NCBI RefSeq assembly: GCF_018390555.1
Contig: NZ_JAHBGB010000037.1
Location: forward strand, 352,855 to 416,854
DNA from: Ancylobacter oerskovii
GTDB lineage: Bacteria > Pseudomonadota > Alphaproteobacteria > Rhizobiales > Xanthobacteraceae
DNA: 64,000 nucleotides
Direction: 5' to 3'
A model generated the notes under the pieces. The model did not search any database, was not told the origin of the DNA, and saw only the letters and a program-made list of their open reading frames with translations. Below, in pieces: positions 19,031 to 28,796 of the stretch; position 1 is the first letter of the stretch, and each line of letters starts with the position of its first letter. The position numbers and the translations under genes are program-made.

Positions 19031-20596
19031 TCAGTGGCGGCTGTCCGGCCGTCCGTAGCCGGAGGCGTAGCGCATGATCTCTTCCTGGTCGGTGCGCGCG
19101 GTTTCCAGCACGCCGGTGATGCGTCCGTGGTGGAACACGCAGACGCGGTCGGTCATGCCGAGGATCTCCGGCAGTTCCGACGAGATGAGCACGACGCCGA
19201 TGCCCTCGGCGGCCAGCTCGTCCATGATCTTGTAGATGGCGAACTTGGCGCCGACATCGATGCCGCGCGTCGGCTCGTCGAAGAACAGCACCCGCGACTT
19301 GCGGAACAGCCACTTGCCGATGATGATCTTCTGCTGGTTGCCGCCGGAGAGCAGGCGCACCGGCTGCTTGATCGACGGCGTCTTGATGCTGAGCAGGTCG
19401 ACATATTTCCTGGCGGCGTCCGCGTGTCTGGCGAAGTCGATCAGCCCGAAGCGGTTGGACACCTCGTCCATGTTGGCCAGCGTCATGTTGGCGTCGACCG
19501 GCATCTTCACCGCGAGGCCCTGCGCCTTGCGGTCCTCGGAGAGATAGGCGAGACCGGCGGCGATGGCGTCGCGCGGCGAGCGGATCACCAGCTGCCGGCC
19601 TTCCAGCGTCACCGTGCCGGCGTCGATGGCGTCGGCACCGAAGATGGCGCGCGCCACCTCGGTGCGTCCCGCGCCCATCAGCCCGGCGAAGCCGAGGATC
19701 TCGCCGCGCCGCAGCTCGAAGCCGACATCGGCGAAGACGCCGTTGCGGGTGAGGCCGTTCACCGCGAGGATGACGTCGTTCGTCGGCGTCGAGGTGCGCT
19801 CGGGGAATTTCTCCTCCAGCGAGCGGCCGACCATGCGGGCGACGATCTCGTCGACGGTGGTCTTGGCGAAGTCGTCGGTGGCGACGTAGCGGCCGTCGCG
19901 CAGCACCGTCACCCGGTCGACGATCTCCGCCATCTCGTCGAGGCGGTGCGAGATGTAGATGATGCCGACGCCGGCGGCCTTGAGGTCGTGGATGACCTTG
20001 AACAGCAGCCGGGTCTCCTGCTCGGTGAGCGAGGAGGTCGGCTCGTCCATGATCAGCACTTCGGCGTTGAGCGACAGCGCCTTGGCGATCTCCACCATCT
20101 GGCACTGGGCCACCGAGAGCTCGCGCACCAGCCGGTTCGGGTCGATGGCGACGCCGAGCCGGTCGAGGCAGGCCTTGGCATCGGCGCGCAGCTTGCGGCG
20201 GTCGATGAGGAAGCCGCGGCGCGGCTCGCGGGCGAGATAGATGTTCTCGGCGACGGTGAGATGCGGCACCAGGTTGAGTTCCTGGTGGATGATGGCGATG
20301 CCGACCGCCTCCGCATCGAGCGGGGAGGCGAAGCGGCGCTCCTCGCCCTTGTAGACGATACGCCCGGAGGTCGGGGCGAACACGCCGCTGATGATCTTCA
20401 TCAACGTCGACTTGCCGGCGCCGTTCTCGCCGCAGACCGCGTGCACCTCGTGGCGACGCAGGTTGAAGCTGACGCCCTGCAGCGCTTTGACGCCAGGAAA
20501 TTCCTTGGTGATGCTCTCCAGGGCGAGCAAGGGCTCGCCCGGCGCCACATCGTGCGGCGCCCGCAATTCGTCGCCGGCGGCCTGGCCGTACGCCAT
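19031..20596 (-). CDS. sugar ABC transporter ATP-binding protein (RbsA/MglA family, two ABC domains)
   Basis: 521 residues with two fused nucleotide-binding domains. Domain 1: Walker A GENGAGKST, signature LSVAQCQMVEIAKAL, Walker B LIMDEPTSSL. Domain 2 has the usual degenerate P-loop of this family (LMGAGRTEVARA) with signature LSGGNQQKIIIGKWL and LFFDEPTRGIDVG. First gene of the minus-strand sugar operon, so its upstream region (20,597-20,829) should hold the operon promoter, shared with the divergent regulator gene. Confidence 0.95.
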   Translation of the reverse strand: MAYGQAAGDELRAPHDVAPGEPLLALESITKEFPGVKALQGVSFNLRRHEVHAVCGENGAGKSTLMKIISGVFAPTSGRIVYKGEERRFASPLDAEAVGIAIIHQELNLVPHLTVAENIYLAREPRRGFLIDRRKLRADAKACLDRLGVAIDPNRLVRELSVAQCQMVEIAKALSLNAEVLIMDEPTSSLTEQETRLLFKVIHDLKAAGVGIIYISHRLDEMAEIVDRVTVLRDGRYVATDDFAKTTVDEIVARMVGRSLEEKFPERTSTPTNDVILAVNGLTRNGVFADVGFELRRGEILGFAGLMGAGRTEVARAIFGADAIDAGTVTLEGRQLVIRSPRDAIAAGLAYLSEDRKAQGLAVKMPVDANMTLANMDEVSNRFGLIDFARHADAARKYVDLLSIKTPSIKQPVRLLSGGNQQKIIIGKWLFRKSRVLFFDEPTRGIDVGAKFAIYKIMDELAAEGIGVVLISSELPEILGMTDRVCVFHHGRITGVLETARTDQEEIMRYASGYGRPDSRH

Positions 20597-20691
20597 CCTG
20601 TCCTCCCTAGTCGCGTTTGCGACGCGTGCCCGCTTGCAGCAGGTCTTCTCGGCTCATCGGCCGGTTGCGTTACCTATGGTGGCATGTGCGG

Positions 20692-20708
20692 AACTGGTCA
20701 AGCCAATT
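20692..20708. promoter_or_regulatory. candidate operator of the FadR/GntR-type regulator
   Basis: AACTGGTCAAGCCAATT is an imperfect dyad close to the FadR/FCD-subfamily pattern (TGGT...ACCA arms). It lies between the divergent sugar operon and the regulator gene. Assignment by similarity of pattern and position only. Confidence 0.5.
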
Positions 20709-20829
20709 TTGAGAGGAAGCAGCTGCCTTGACAGGATCGGTCGAGAAAGACACGAAGAGTCAACGCATTGAGGGCGTCTTGTTGCCCGAGGGCTCGGCTT
20801 CTATGGTAAGGCCAACCGAGGACGTGGCG

Positions 20830-21525
20830 ATGAACATCATTCGAACGGCCGAGCGCCGGCTCTATCAGCAGGTGGCCGACCAGATCCGTGGGCTGATCCA
20901 GAGCGGGCACTTCGCGGCCGGCAGCCGGTTGCCGGCGGAGCGCGACCTCGCCCAGCAGCTCGGCGTGTCGCGTCCCTCGCTGCGCGAGGCGCTCATCGCG
21001 CTGGAGATCGACGGCACCGTCGAGATCCGCATGGGGTCGGGCATCTATGTGATCGGCCTTGGCGAGCGTCGGCCGCTCGCGGTGGCGGCCACCGGCGAGA
21101 GCCCCGTCGAATTGATGGAGGCCCGGGCCACGGTGGAGAGCGCGGTGGCGGCGCTGGCGGCCACGCGGATGACCTCGATCGCCCTGCAGGCGCTGCGCGC
21201 CACCCTGGACGCCATGCGCTCCGACATCGAGGAGGGACGCAGGCCGCTGGACCACGACCGGCAGTTCCACCTCGCCATCGCGGCCCAGACCGGCAACGCC
21301 GTCATCGTGCGGCTGGTGGCCGAGCTGTTCGACGAGCGCCACAGCCCGATGTCGTCGCAGTTCCGGGTGCATTTCGACACGCCCTCCAACTGGCTGTCGG
21401 CGCTCACCGAGCACGAGGCGGTCCTGGCGGCGCTGGAGGCGCGCGACGGGCCGCTCGCCGAGGCGCTGATGCGGGTGCACCTGGCCGAATCGAAGCGTCG
21501 CTGGGTGGAGAGCGAGCCGCGCTGA
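20830..21525 (+). CDS. GntR-family (FadR/FCD subgroup) transcriptional regulator
   Basis: 231-residue regulator: N-terminal winged helix (LYQQVADQIRGLIQSGHF, RLPAERDLAQQLGVSRPSLREALIALE) and C-terminal all-alpha FCD ligand domain (ELMEARATVESAVAALAA ... DRQFHLAIAAQTGNAVIVRLV, with the Asp and His expected for metal/ligand binding). Divergent from the L-fucose operon, so it is the likely repressor, with a pathway intermediate as inducer. The start is uncertain: ATG 20830 (GAGGAC upstream), ATG 20803 and TTG 20728 are all in frame; I use 20830 because the conserved domain begins there. Confidence 0.85.
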   Translation: MNIIRTAERRLYQQVADQIRGLIQSGHFAAGSRLPAERDLAQQLGVSRPSLREALIALEIDGTVEIRMGSGIYVIGLGERRPLAVAATGESPVELMEARATVESAVAALAATRMTSIALQALRATLDAMRSDIEEGRRPLDHDRQFHLAIAAQTGNAVIVRLVAELFDERHSPMSSQFRVHFDTPSNWLSALTEHEAVLAALEARDGPLAEALMRVHLAESKRRWVESEPR

Positions 21526-21556
21526 TCGCGAAAGCGCGGCCCGCCGGCAAGGAGGC

Positions 21557-22552
21557 CTATCGCGCGCAGCTCAGCGCCGCGACGAGGTTGGAAAGGCGGC
21601 CGCCGAGGCGGCTCGACCCCTTGCTGTTCAGCACGCTTGCCGGCACCCGGCCGCTCTCCAGCGCATCGAGCCAGACGACATTGCCGACGCTGTTCTGCCG
21701 TGCGCCCGCGCGGGCGGCGAGCCATTGCGGATCGGCGATGATGTGCCGCAGCACGCCTTCCACCCTGGCGATGGTCGCCCGTTCGGGCTCGGGCATCGGG
21801 TCGCCGAAGCAGGTGCGGATATCGGCATAGAGCATCAGCGGCTGCGCCGCGAAGAAGTGGTAGTGCGAGGCCTTGGCGCCGCGACTCAGTTCCCGCGGCA
21901 GGATGCCGTCGGGCAGGGCGGTGGCGAGGGAGAGGCTCACCTTGGTGTTGGCCCATTGCACCAGATCGGCCTGACCGCTGAGATAGCCTGTCGTGCCCAC
22001 CCCGAGCGCCGCCCACAGGACATGGTTGTTCAGCTGCCCGTGCTGGTCATGGAACTTCATCACTTGGTGGGCGATCTGGACCAGCCAGTCGAGGGCGGGG
22101 GCGGGCAGGGGCTTGCCGGCGCGCTGCAGCTTGAAGGCCGCCAGCGACAGGCTGGCGAGCGCCCAGTGCTGCTCGTAGCCGGACTGCATCGCCGAGGTCT
22201 TGTCCAGCAGCCGGCGCTGGCGAAGCTCCCGCTGGAACGCCTGGCCAAGGCAGTCGACCACCGCGCCGTCGGGAGCGGCGACGGCAGCATCGGAAGCCTG
22301 CGCCACGAAGGACAGGAAGCGCCGGACGCCGCGCACGCTGTCCTGATAATCCGACAACTCCTGGTCGAATTCCTCGGAGCCGGGCCGTGCCGCCTGGTCC
22401 GGGCGGCGCACGTCGATCACCGATGGCAGCGGCGGCGGGACGGCGCAGGAGGGCTGGTCCTGGGCGGTGGCGGGGGAGCCCAGGAAAAGCCCGGCGATGA
22501 ACAGCGCGGCAAGGAAGGGAGGGGTGCGGCGAAGGCGTCGAGGTTCCAGCAT
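21557..22552 (-). CDS. secreted alginate-lyase-like protein (PL5 family-like)
   Basis: 331-residue exported protein: signal peptide after an Arg-rich start (MLEPRRLRRTPPFLAALFIA, cleavage near ATA-QDQ), then an alpha-helical domain. The segment LNNHVLWAALGVGTTGYLSG followed by GILPRELSRGAKASHYHFFAAQPLM matches the AlgL-type alginate lyase signature (NNH...W, then R...YH). Whether it cleaves alginate or another uronan is unknown. It converges on the GntR-type gene but is 32 bp away and not obviously part of the fucose system. Start chosen at the signal peptide. Confidence 0.75.
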   Translation of the reverse strand: MLEPRRLRRTPPFLAALFIAGLFLGSPATAQDQPSCAVPPPLPSVIDVRRPDQAARPGSEEFDQELSDYQDSVRGVRRFLSFVAQASDAAVAAPDGAVVDCLGQAFQRELRQRRLLDKTSAMQSGYEQHWALASLSLAAFKLQRAGKPLPAPALDWLVQIAHQVMKFHDQHGQLNNHVLWAALGVGTTGYLSGQADLVQWANTKVSLSLATALPDGILPRELSRGAKASHYHFFAAQPLMLYADIRTCFGDPMPEPERATIARVEGVLRHIIADPQWLAARAGARQNSVGNVVWLDALESGRVPASVLNSKGSSRLGGRLSNLVAALSCAR

Positions 22553-23091
22553 GAATATCCGATCCAGAATAGCGCGGCGATAGAGCTCTATGAGGCGCGC
22601 AGCCTTGGCAGCGCAGACGTTGAGCAAAAGAGGTGGCGTAAAGTTGTCGAGATGTGAGGTATTATTTTCCGAACAAATTCGTTGCTTTTTCTATCGAGCC
22701 GGCTCCGCTTGACGGGGTGCGGAAACCTATGTTCTGGTAAGTTTCGGTAGCATAAGGCATTGCACGGAGAAGAGCGGGCGGCCGGGGCGACGCATCTGAC
22801 TTCTCCTTATCCATTCTCGATGATCGGCTGGAATGGCATTCTCGCCCCTATGGGTGAGGAAGCGACAGGTATCATCCGAACGGCGGCACGAGCCGGATTC
22901 GGCGGTTGACACGGCGTTGCGCGCTTGGCGGGAAAGGCTCGGGGGCTCAAAGGTCGAAGATCGAAAAACTCTGATGATAGAGTAACATGGATTCTGGTAC
23001 TGCGCTTGCACTTGTGCTTTAGGGTGTCTCAAATGACCGAGAGACTGCGAGGTTGCGGTTCCGCGCGAGTCGGATTTGGGAGACCAGACGC
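22553..23091. other. AT-richer intergenic region, no gene called
   Basis: About 540 bp between divergent genes, visibly richer in A/T than its surroundings (for example 22,660-22,700 and 22,960-23,030). Open frames translate into unlikely sequences. It probably holds the promoters of both flanks; I see no certain consensus. Confidence 0.5.
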
Positions 23092-23814
23092 ATGCTGAAA
23101 GCCAACGACAAGCATCGTGTGCCACATGATGCCGAGGCGGCGGGGTCGACCAAGCTCCTGAACGATATCGCGGCCAACCTTCCGCAACTGAAGCTGGAAA
23201 CCATCATCGAGGTGGGCGCCAATCTCGGCACGTCCCTTTCCCGTTTTCTTCATTTGACGGAAGCGCGGGTCATCGGTTTCGACCTGTCCAAATCCAGCTT
23301 CGCGAAGATCGAGAAGAAGCAAGCGGAGGTTGCGCGCAGCCGGGTCCTGAATCTGGCCCTCGGGTCGAAGGCGGGGCAGGCGCAGCTGAACGACAAGCAG
23401 AATTCCATCCTCAGCCTGACGCCGGGCAAGGTGCCGGCCTCCGAGCTCATCGACGTGATCACCGGCGACGAGTTCTGCGCGCGCGAGAAGATCGACCGCG
23501 TGTCGCTTCTCAAGATCGGCACGGAAGGTTTCGATTTCAACGTCGTCGAAGGCTTCCGGTCGATGTGGGACAACCAGCAGATCGATATGGTCCAGGTCGG
23601 CTGTTCAATGAATATCACGAACCGGAAGTGGGTACCGTTCGCGGCCTTCTTCAATTATTTTTCGGCTCGTGATTATCATTTGTTCGGCCTATATGATATG
23701 GCGTTCGAATTGGACGGGCGCCCGACTGTCCGCCGTTGCAATCCAGTTTTCATCTCTTCATCTGTTATTATGAACAATAAAAAATCGAACAGTCTTTCTG
23801 CTGCGCAGAAATGA
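23092..23814 (+). CDS. FkbM-family methyltransferase
   Basis: 240-residue SAM-dependent methyltransferase of the FkbM type, which usually O-methylates sugars in surface glycans. SAM motif I is IIEVGANLGTSLSRFL (about residue 37); VIGFDLSKSSF and VLNLALGSKAGQAQL follow. The usual LKIDVEGxE motif reads LLKIGTEGFDF here, so the canonical Asp is replaced by Gly, which could affect activity. Start at ATG 23092 with GGGAGA upstream. It overlaps the next gene (ATGA), and the C-terminal end is AT-rich. Confidence 0.8.
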   Translation: MLKANDKHRVPHDAEAAGSTKLLNDIAANLPQLKLETIIEVGANLGTSLSRFLHLTEARVIGFDLSKSSFAKIEKKQAEVARSRVLNLALGSKAGQAQLNDKQNSILSLTPGKVPASELIDVITGDEFCAREKIDRVSLLKIGTEGFDFNVVEGFRSMWDNQQIDMVQVGCSMNITNRKWVPFAAFFNYFSARDYHLFGLYDMAFELDGRPTVRRCNPVFISSSVIMNNKKSNSLSAAQK

Positions 23815-24605
23815 GGATGGAGAGGAAGTTGGGTTTCGGCCGAGTCATAGGTGTCATCTCGATCGGCAATCGACCGTGGTTTGCCTCGTGCACCGCTTCG
23901 ATGGAGCGCTATGCGAGCCGCTGCAAGGCGGATCTGCGCATATTCGAGACCACGCCGTCGCGCACCGAATTCCCGTTTCCCGACCTGCCGGACAAGCCCG
24001 GCCGGCCGCACAAGTTCGAATACGCCCTCAAGCAATATATCGTCGGCAAGCTGATGGACGAGGGCTACAGCAATGTGCTGATGCTGGACGATACCTGCAT
24101 CGTCTCGCCGACGGCGCCCGACCTCTTCTCGCTCGTCGAGCCCGGCCGCTGCGGCTACACCCATACCAGCCGCGAGCATGCGGAGGATTCCTTCCGGGTG
24201 ATCCAGGCCGAGGCGGCGAAGAACGGCTGGAAGGACGTGCCCTACGACCCGGCGCTCTATGCCAATACCGGCGTCATGCTCTATGACGCGCTGTATTCGC
24301 CGGCCTTCCTTTCGAAGAACATCATCGATGCGGCGCCGTTGCTTTTCGCCCGCTATCCGCACCAGACGCTGTCCTATTATCTGCTTCGCAAATACGACGT
24401 CTCGATGCAGAGGATCGACAAGCGCTTCAACAACAGCACGCTCTTCCTTACCGAGCCGGGGAAGGACTGGCGCGACAGCGAACTGAGCGATTCCTTCATC
24501 TATCACGTCACCGGCTTCTGGAAGGAAGATCGGGAGGAGGTGGTGAAGGTGGTGCTGGAGAAGCTGGCGGAGAAGTTCGCCGCCGACGAGATTTCCTCCG
24601 TCTGA
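23811..24605 (+). CDS. probable glycosyltransferase (GT-A/GT8-like)
   Basis: 264-residue soluble protein. The block GYSNVLMLDDTCIVSPTAPDLFSLV resembles the metal-binding aspartate region of GT8-like nucleotide-sugar transferases (here DD rather than DxD), followed by ANTGVMLYD, typical of the same fold. Translationally coupled to the FkbM methyltransferase, so both likely act on the same surface glycan. Donor and acceptor unknown. Confidence 0.65.
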   Translation: MRMERKLGFGRVIGVISIGNRPWFASCTASMERYASRCKADLRIFETTPSRTEFPFPDLPDKPGRPHKFEYALKQYIVGKLMDEGYSNVLMLDDTCIVSPTAPDLFSLVEPGRCGYTHTSREHAEDSFRVIQAEAAKNGWKDVPYDPALYANTGVMLYDALYSPAFLSKNIIDAAPLLFARYPHQTLSYYLLRKYDVSMQRIDKRFNNSTLFLTEPGKDWRDSELSDSFIYHVTGFWKEDREEVVKVVLEKLAEKFAADEISSV

Positions 24606-24770
24606 GCGATCTGTCGGGTCGTCGGCCGGCCGGGCCACCGCGCGGGATCGACTTTCCGGTGTAGATGCTTCGTTGCTGCGGCCGGTGTTCGCGGGCAGGA
24701 CGCTTTCCGCGTGCCGGGCCGTCGGAGACGGCTGGCCGGACAGGCCCTTGCCCAGGGCAGACGGCTCCGG

Positions 24771-25523
24771 CTAGGTGGACGGCGAGGGCGCTTCGGCGGG
24801 GAAATGCGCGGTGATGGCCGCCCAGACATGTCCGTAATACGGGTCTTCATAGTGATAGGGGGCCGGGCCCCATTGATGTTCCGTCGCCGCCCGCCGTACG
24901 GAATCGTCGGCGCGCACCGCCACGGCTTCCGGCAGGGCGGCGCAGATGACATCGTAGAGTTCGTCGAGAAACGCGTTGTGCTCCGCCACGGTCTTGTCGT
25001 CGGAGCCGCCGCCGGTCGCCCATAGCGCCCGGTGGATCACGATCGGCATGTGGCCGACAGCCTCCTTCAGCTTCGCGGCCCAGAGCGGCGCGAGCTCCAG
25101 CGTCTCGGCACGCATGGCCAGGGGCGCGCGATACTTCCAGGGCGGCGGCAGCTTGCCCATCGCGACCTCGAAGCCCTTGGAATTCGTCAGGATCGTCTCG
25201 CCGTTGTTCCAGGTGGCGAGCCGCTCGTCGATCATGTCGACGATGCACAGATCCGCCTCCACCGTGCTGAGCTGGCGAAAGGCCGACTTGGCGATGTCGG
25301 TATCGAAGTTCCGGCGCTCGAAGCCCGACAGGTCCGAGGGATCGCCATAGGACAGCTTGCCGGGCGACTTGGCGAGGATCGAGCGCACCGTGCCGCGAGC
25401 GAGGTATTTCTTTACCTTCACCGACTCGCCGGTGGCGATGCGGATCATGTCGCGGCTGACGCAGGTCCCGAGGATGGCGACACTCTTGATGCGGGTGTCC
25501 CCGGCGGCGACGGCCTCCGTCAA
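24771..25523 (-). CDS. DUF6270-type protein (SGNH-like), glycan cluster
   Basis: 250 residues. The start KSVAILGTCVSRDMIRIATG matches the GxCVSRD opening of DUF6270 proteins, which look like SGNH-hydrolase/acyl-transfer folds and are common in polysaccharide loci. Other blocks are ADLCIVDMIDERLATW and VHRALWATG. The biochemical role is not known. Its start overlaps the stop of the large glycosyltransferase gene upstream (ATGA), so it is co-translated with it. Confidence 0.65.
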   Translation of the reverse strand: MTEAVAAGDTRIKSVAILGTCVSRDMIRIATGESVKVKKYLARGTVRSILAKSPGKLSYGDPSDLSGFERRNFDTDIAKSAFRQLSTVEADLCIVDMIDERLATWNNGETILTNSKGFEVAMGKLPPPWKYRAPLAMRAETLELAPLWAAKLKEAVGHMPIVIHRALWATGGGSDDKTVAEHNAFLDELYDVICAALPEAVAVRADDSVRRAATEHQWGPAPYHYEDPYYGHVWAAITAHFPAEAPSPST

Positions 25524-28500
25524 GAGCCCGTTCCCAGGAAGCCCGACATGCGGCTCTGCAGCGAGGTCACGTGGCAGTTCTCCGCCACGAAATCACGGCC
25601 GGCGCGTGCGTAGTGCATGTAAAGGTCCTTGTCCGCCCAGACGCGGCGGATGGTCTCGCCGACCTCGTCCGGCTCGCAATAGATGGCGGCATCGTGGAAG
25701 GTCTCGCGGAACACCGGCGGCAGTACCGCGGGCACGCCGCGGGCCATGGCTTCCGCGACGTTGCGGCCGAATTCCTCGATATATTGCGTGTGCGGGAAGT
25801 GGACGAGGAAGTCGAGCGAATCGATGAAGTCGAGCACCGGGATGCTGTCGAACTCCAGCACTTCCCAGTTCTCCGGGATGCTGCTCAGAAGCCGCTCGGG
25901 GGTGTTGGCGCCGCCGAGCAGGCGCACCGTCACCTCGGTGTCCGCCATATAGGCGGCGGAGAGCAGCGAGGTGTCCTCCGGCCACTTCGTCCAGTGGTCG
26001 CGGGCGTGGCGGCCGATGACCGGCGGCCGGTCGGCGTCCCGCGGCGGCGGATCGCGCAGCGGCACGTTGATCGGCGGCAGCCAGTCGATATCGGTCATCC
26101 TCAGGCCGCTGTCCTGCTCGTCGAGATGGCGGCGCACCAGGGTGGAGATCGGCGCCCAGAGCGGGCGCACGCCGAACAGCCGGCGGAAATCGCGTTCGGC
26201 GATCAGCGGCTCGTAAAAGCTGTTTTGTCCGCCCAGCACCTGGTAGGGGAGCTGGTTGACCAGGATCACGCCGTTCTTGGTGACGATCCGCGGGAAGCGG
26301 TCGAGCATGTGCTTCATCACCGGCGGGTGATGCAGGATCAGCAGGTCGCACTCCGCCTCTTCCTCGCAGGTGATGATGTCGACCTGGGGAAGCTGGTTGC
26401 GGTCGCGATAGGCCGGATCGATGTCCGGCAGCAGGCGCAGGTCGCCGCGCGGCCAGTGGAACAGGCCGACGCGCAGGCCCGCCGCCACCGCGGCGTCGAT
26501 ATAGCCGAGGTTGCAGCCGCGCGTGCCGCCGAGCAGCGACAGATCCGAGACGAGGATCATGTCGTATTTCGGCTCCGGCCGCATGTGATAGGGCAGCAGC
26601 AGCTGCGGCGAGGCGAAGGGCTCCTTCTTGCTCGCCCGCTCGCCCGGGATGACGCCTTCCGCCTCCCATTTCCGCCGCATGTGCTCGACCTGGCGGTCAT
26701 ATTCGTGGCGCACGCCGAAGGTGAGGCTGAGCAGGCTGGTCTCGCCCTGCTCGGTCAGCGATTCCGGGCGCACGAGGAAGAACGACATCGGGGTGTTCGG
26801 CAGGGCGTCGACCAGCTTTTCCGGCCCGAACCGGTTGCGCAGGCGCGCCACCATCTCGGCGTCGGCATTGGCGCGCACGCCGTCCCACACGCCGACCTCC
26901 TCGAGGTCGCTGCGCCGCACCAGCAGCGAAGGATAGCTGCGGTGCACGGTTTCGAGGTTGCGGCGGCTGGGCCGGATGCCGAAGCGCAGGTCCGGCGTCA
27001 CGCGGCACATCATGGTGAAGGTGGCCTTCACCTCCTCCGGGTCCCGCTCGAGGAACGGCTTCATCTGCGCCGCCAGCATCTCGGGATGGGACCAGTCGTC
27101 GCTGTCATGGACGGTGATGAACTCGCCGGTGGCGTAGCCCAGCGCGTTGTTGCGGGTGATGTAGGCGCCCTGGTTCTCGCTGTTGCGGAAGATGCGCACG
27201 CGATCGTCCAGCGCCGCGAAATGCTGCATCCGTTCCCAGGTGCCGTCCGGGCTGCAATCCTCGACGATGACCAGTTCGAGGTTGCGCCAGGTCTGGCCGA
27301 GGATCGATTCCACCGCGAGGTGGATATGTTCCTCGGCGCCATAGGCGGCCATGAGGACGCTGATCTTCGGCCCGTCGGTGATCCAGCGGTCGGTGGCGTC
27401 GCAGCGCAGGCTGTTGATGTTCAGCTCTTCCTTGTCGAGATCGACACGGAGCGTCGCAAGCCCGTCCTGCTCGAACATCGCGTTGAAGGCCGCAAGGCGC
27501 TCGGCGCTGGTCTCCTTCAGCGCGGCGGGATTGTCGAGGCCGCGCAGATAGGAGACGTTGGTTCCCATCAGCCGGTAGTCATTGTCGTCGGGCCGGGCCT
27601 TCGACGCATCCTCGATGCGCTTGGCGGCGGTCTCGAGGTCGCCGACCTGCAGCAGCGCGTTAATTTCGACCAGACGGAAGGTCTTGCGGCGGGCGAACGG
27701 CTTGGAGAGGCCGCGCACGTCGCTCAGCAGCTCGACCACCTGCCGGAAGTCGCCCTTCACCGAGAACCAGCGCGCCAGCTCCCAGCTGGCGCGCACGCGC
27801 GCTTCCGGGTGGGACAGGCGCGATTTGGCGATGCGCAGCAGGTTTTCCTGCGCGACCTGCGAATAGCCGCCCCACAGCGCACGTTCGAGATGCCCGATCT
27901 CGGCGTCGATCGCCTTGAGGTCCTTGGAGGCGATGCTCGGCGCCGGCGGGGAGGGGGGCGTGGCCGGCGCTGGCGCGGGAGCCGCCGCCGGTGCCGCGGC
28001 TGCCGGCTCCTGGGCGGCCTGCGGGGGCGCGGCCGGGGCCGCCGCGGGGGATGCCTTGGGCGCGGCGGTGAACAGCGGCAGCACGGTGGCCATGGGCGGG
28101 ACGGCGGGTGCCGGCGCCCCCTCTTCCCGCAGGGTTCCGATGGCGGGCAGGGGAATGCCGTTGAACTGCGTCCCCTTCTCGAGGTCGCCTTCCTTGACGA
28201 GCGTCACCAGGCCGAGCCGGACCGCCACCTGCGGCGCGCGGATCACGAAGTCCACATGCAGCGTGTCGCTGACGCCGCCGGGAATATGACCGGAAGCGAT
28301 GTCGTCATAGGCTTCCTTGAGGATCTCCTGATCCTCGGGTCGCAGCACGACCTCGAAGCCGGTCGCGTAGGCGGGGATTTCGACATTGTTGTCGACGGCG
28401 AGCACGGTCGAGACCAGCTTGCCGCCCTTGCCGCGCCGCACGATCTCGATCGCATCGACGATGCCGCCGTCGGCGCCGTCGGCGGCGCCGAGCACGAAGG

Positions 28501-28771
28501 CGACCGCCAGCGCGAAGCGACGATCCTCGCGGTCCACGGGGATCTCCGCCTCGATGCGGAGAAACCCGTCTTCCTGCACGCCCAGCACACGCAGGCCGGG
28601 CGCCACGATACCGCCGCCATCGCTGACCAGCGGTATCGACACGTTGCTATAGGCCGCTTTCGTGGCCCCTTGCTTGAGGACGATCGACCATCCGCCCCGT
28701 ATGAACACCCGAGGCCCGGAAACCCGCACGCCATCGAGGGAGGATTCGGCCAGATTCGTCTTCATGCGCAA
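25520..28771 (-). CDS. large multidomain glycosyltransferase (GT2 core plus GT4-like C-terminal domain)
   Basis: 1,083 residues. N-terminal beta-rich region (about 1-210); an Ala/Pro-rich linker (about 225-290); an alpha-helical TPR-like block (about 295-420); a GT2 domain (about 470-690) with PKISVLMAAYGAEEHI, VIVEDCSPDGTWE and the DxD-like HDSDDW; and a C-terminal GT-B-like half ending in YIEEFGRNVAEAMARGVPAVLPP, the GT4 donor-site pattern. Two transferase domains in one chain suggest stepwise synthesis of a repeating surface glycan or glycosylation of a surface protein. The opposite strand has a 1,100-codon open frame, which is a shadow of high GC. Confidence 0.85.
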   Translation of the reverse strand: MRMKTNLAESSLDGVRVSGPRVFIRGGWSIVLKQGATKAAYSNVSIPLVSDGGGIVAPGLRVLGVQEDGFLRIEAEIPVDREDRRFALAVAFVLGAADGADGGIVDAIEIVRRGKGGKLVSTVLAVDNNVEIPAYATGFEVVLRPEDQEILKEAYDDIASGHIPGGVSDTLHVDFVIRAPQVAVRLGLVTLVKEGDLEKGTQFNGIPLPAIGTLREEGAPAPAVPPMATVLPLFTAAPKASPAAAPAAPPQAAQEPAAAAPAAAPAPAPATPPSPPAPSIASKDLKAIDAEIGHLERALWGGYSQVAQENLLRIAKSRLSHPEARVRASWELARWFSVKGDFRQVVELLSDVRGLSKPFARRKTFRLVEINALLQVGDLETAAKRIEDASKARPDDNDYRLMGTNVSYLRGLDNPAALKETSAERLAAFNAMFEQDGLATLRVDLDKEELNINSLRCDATDRWITDGPKISVLMAAYGAEEHIHLAVESILGQTWRNLELVIVEDCSPDGTWERMQHFAALDDRVRIFRNSENQGAYITRNNALGYATGEFITVHDSDDWSHPEMLAAQMKPFLERDPEEVKATFTMMCRVTPDLRFGIRPSRRNLETVHRSYPSLLVRRSDLEEVGVWDGVRANADAEMVARLRNRFGPEKLVDALPNTPMSFFLVRPESLTEQGETSLLSLTFGVRHEYDRQVEHMRRKWEAEGVIPGERASKKEPFASPQLLLPYHMRPEPKYDMILVSDLSLLGGTRGCNLGYIDAAVAAGLRVGLFHWPRGDLRLLPDIDPAYRDRNQLPQVDIITCEEEAECDLLILHHPPVMKHMLDRFPRIVTKNGVILVNQLPYQVLGGQNSFYEPLIAERDFRRLFGVRPLWAPISTLVRRHLDEQDSGLRMTDIDWLPPINVPLRDPPPRDADRPPVIGRHARDHWTKWPEDTSLLSAAYMADTEVTVRLLGGANTPERLLSSIPENWEVLEFDSIPVLDFIDSLDFLVHFPHTQYIEEFGRNVAEAMARGVPAVLPPVFRETFHDAAIYCEPDEVGETIRRVWADKDLYMHYARAGRDFVAENCHVTSLQSRMSGFLGTGS

Positions 28772-28796
28772 CCTTCACTGCAGCGACACCAACCCT

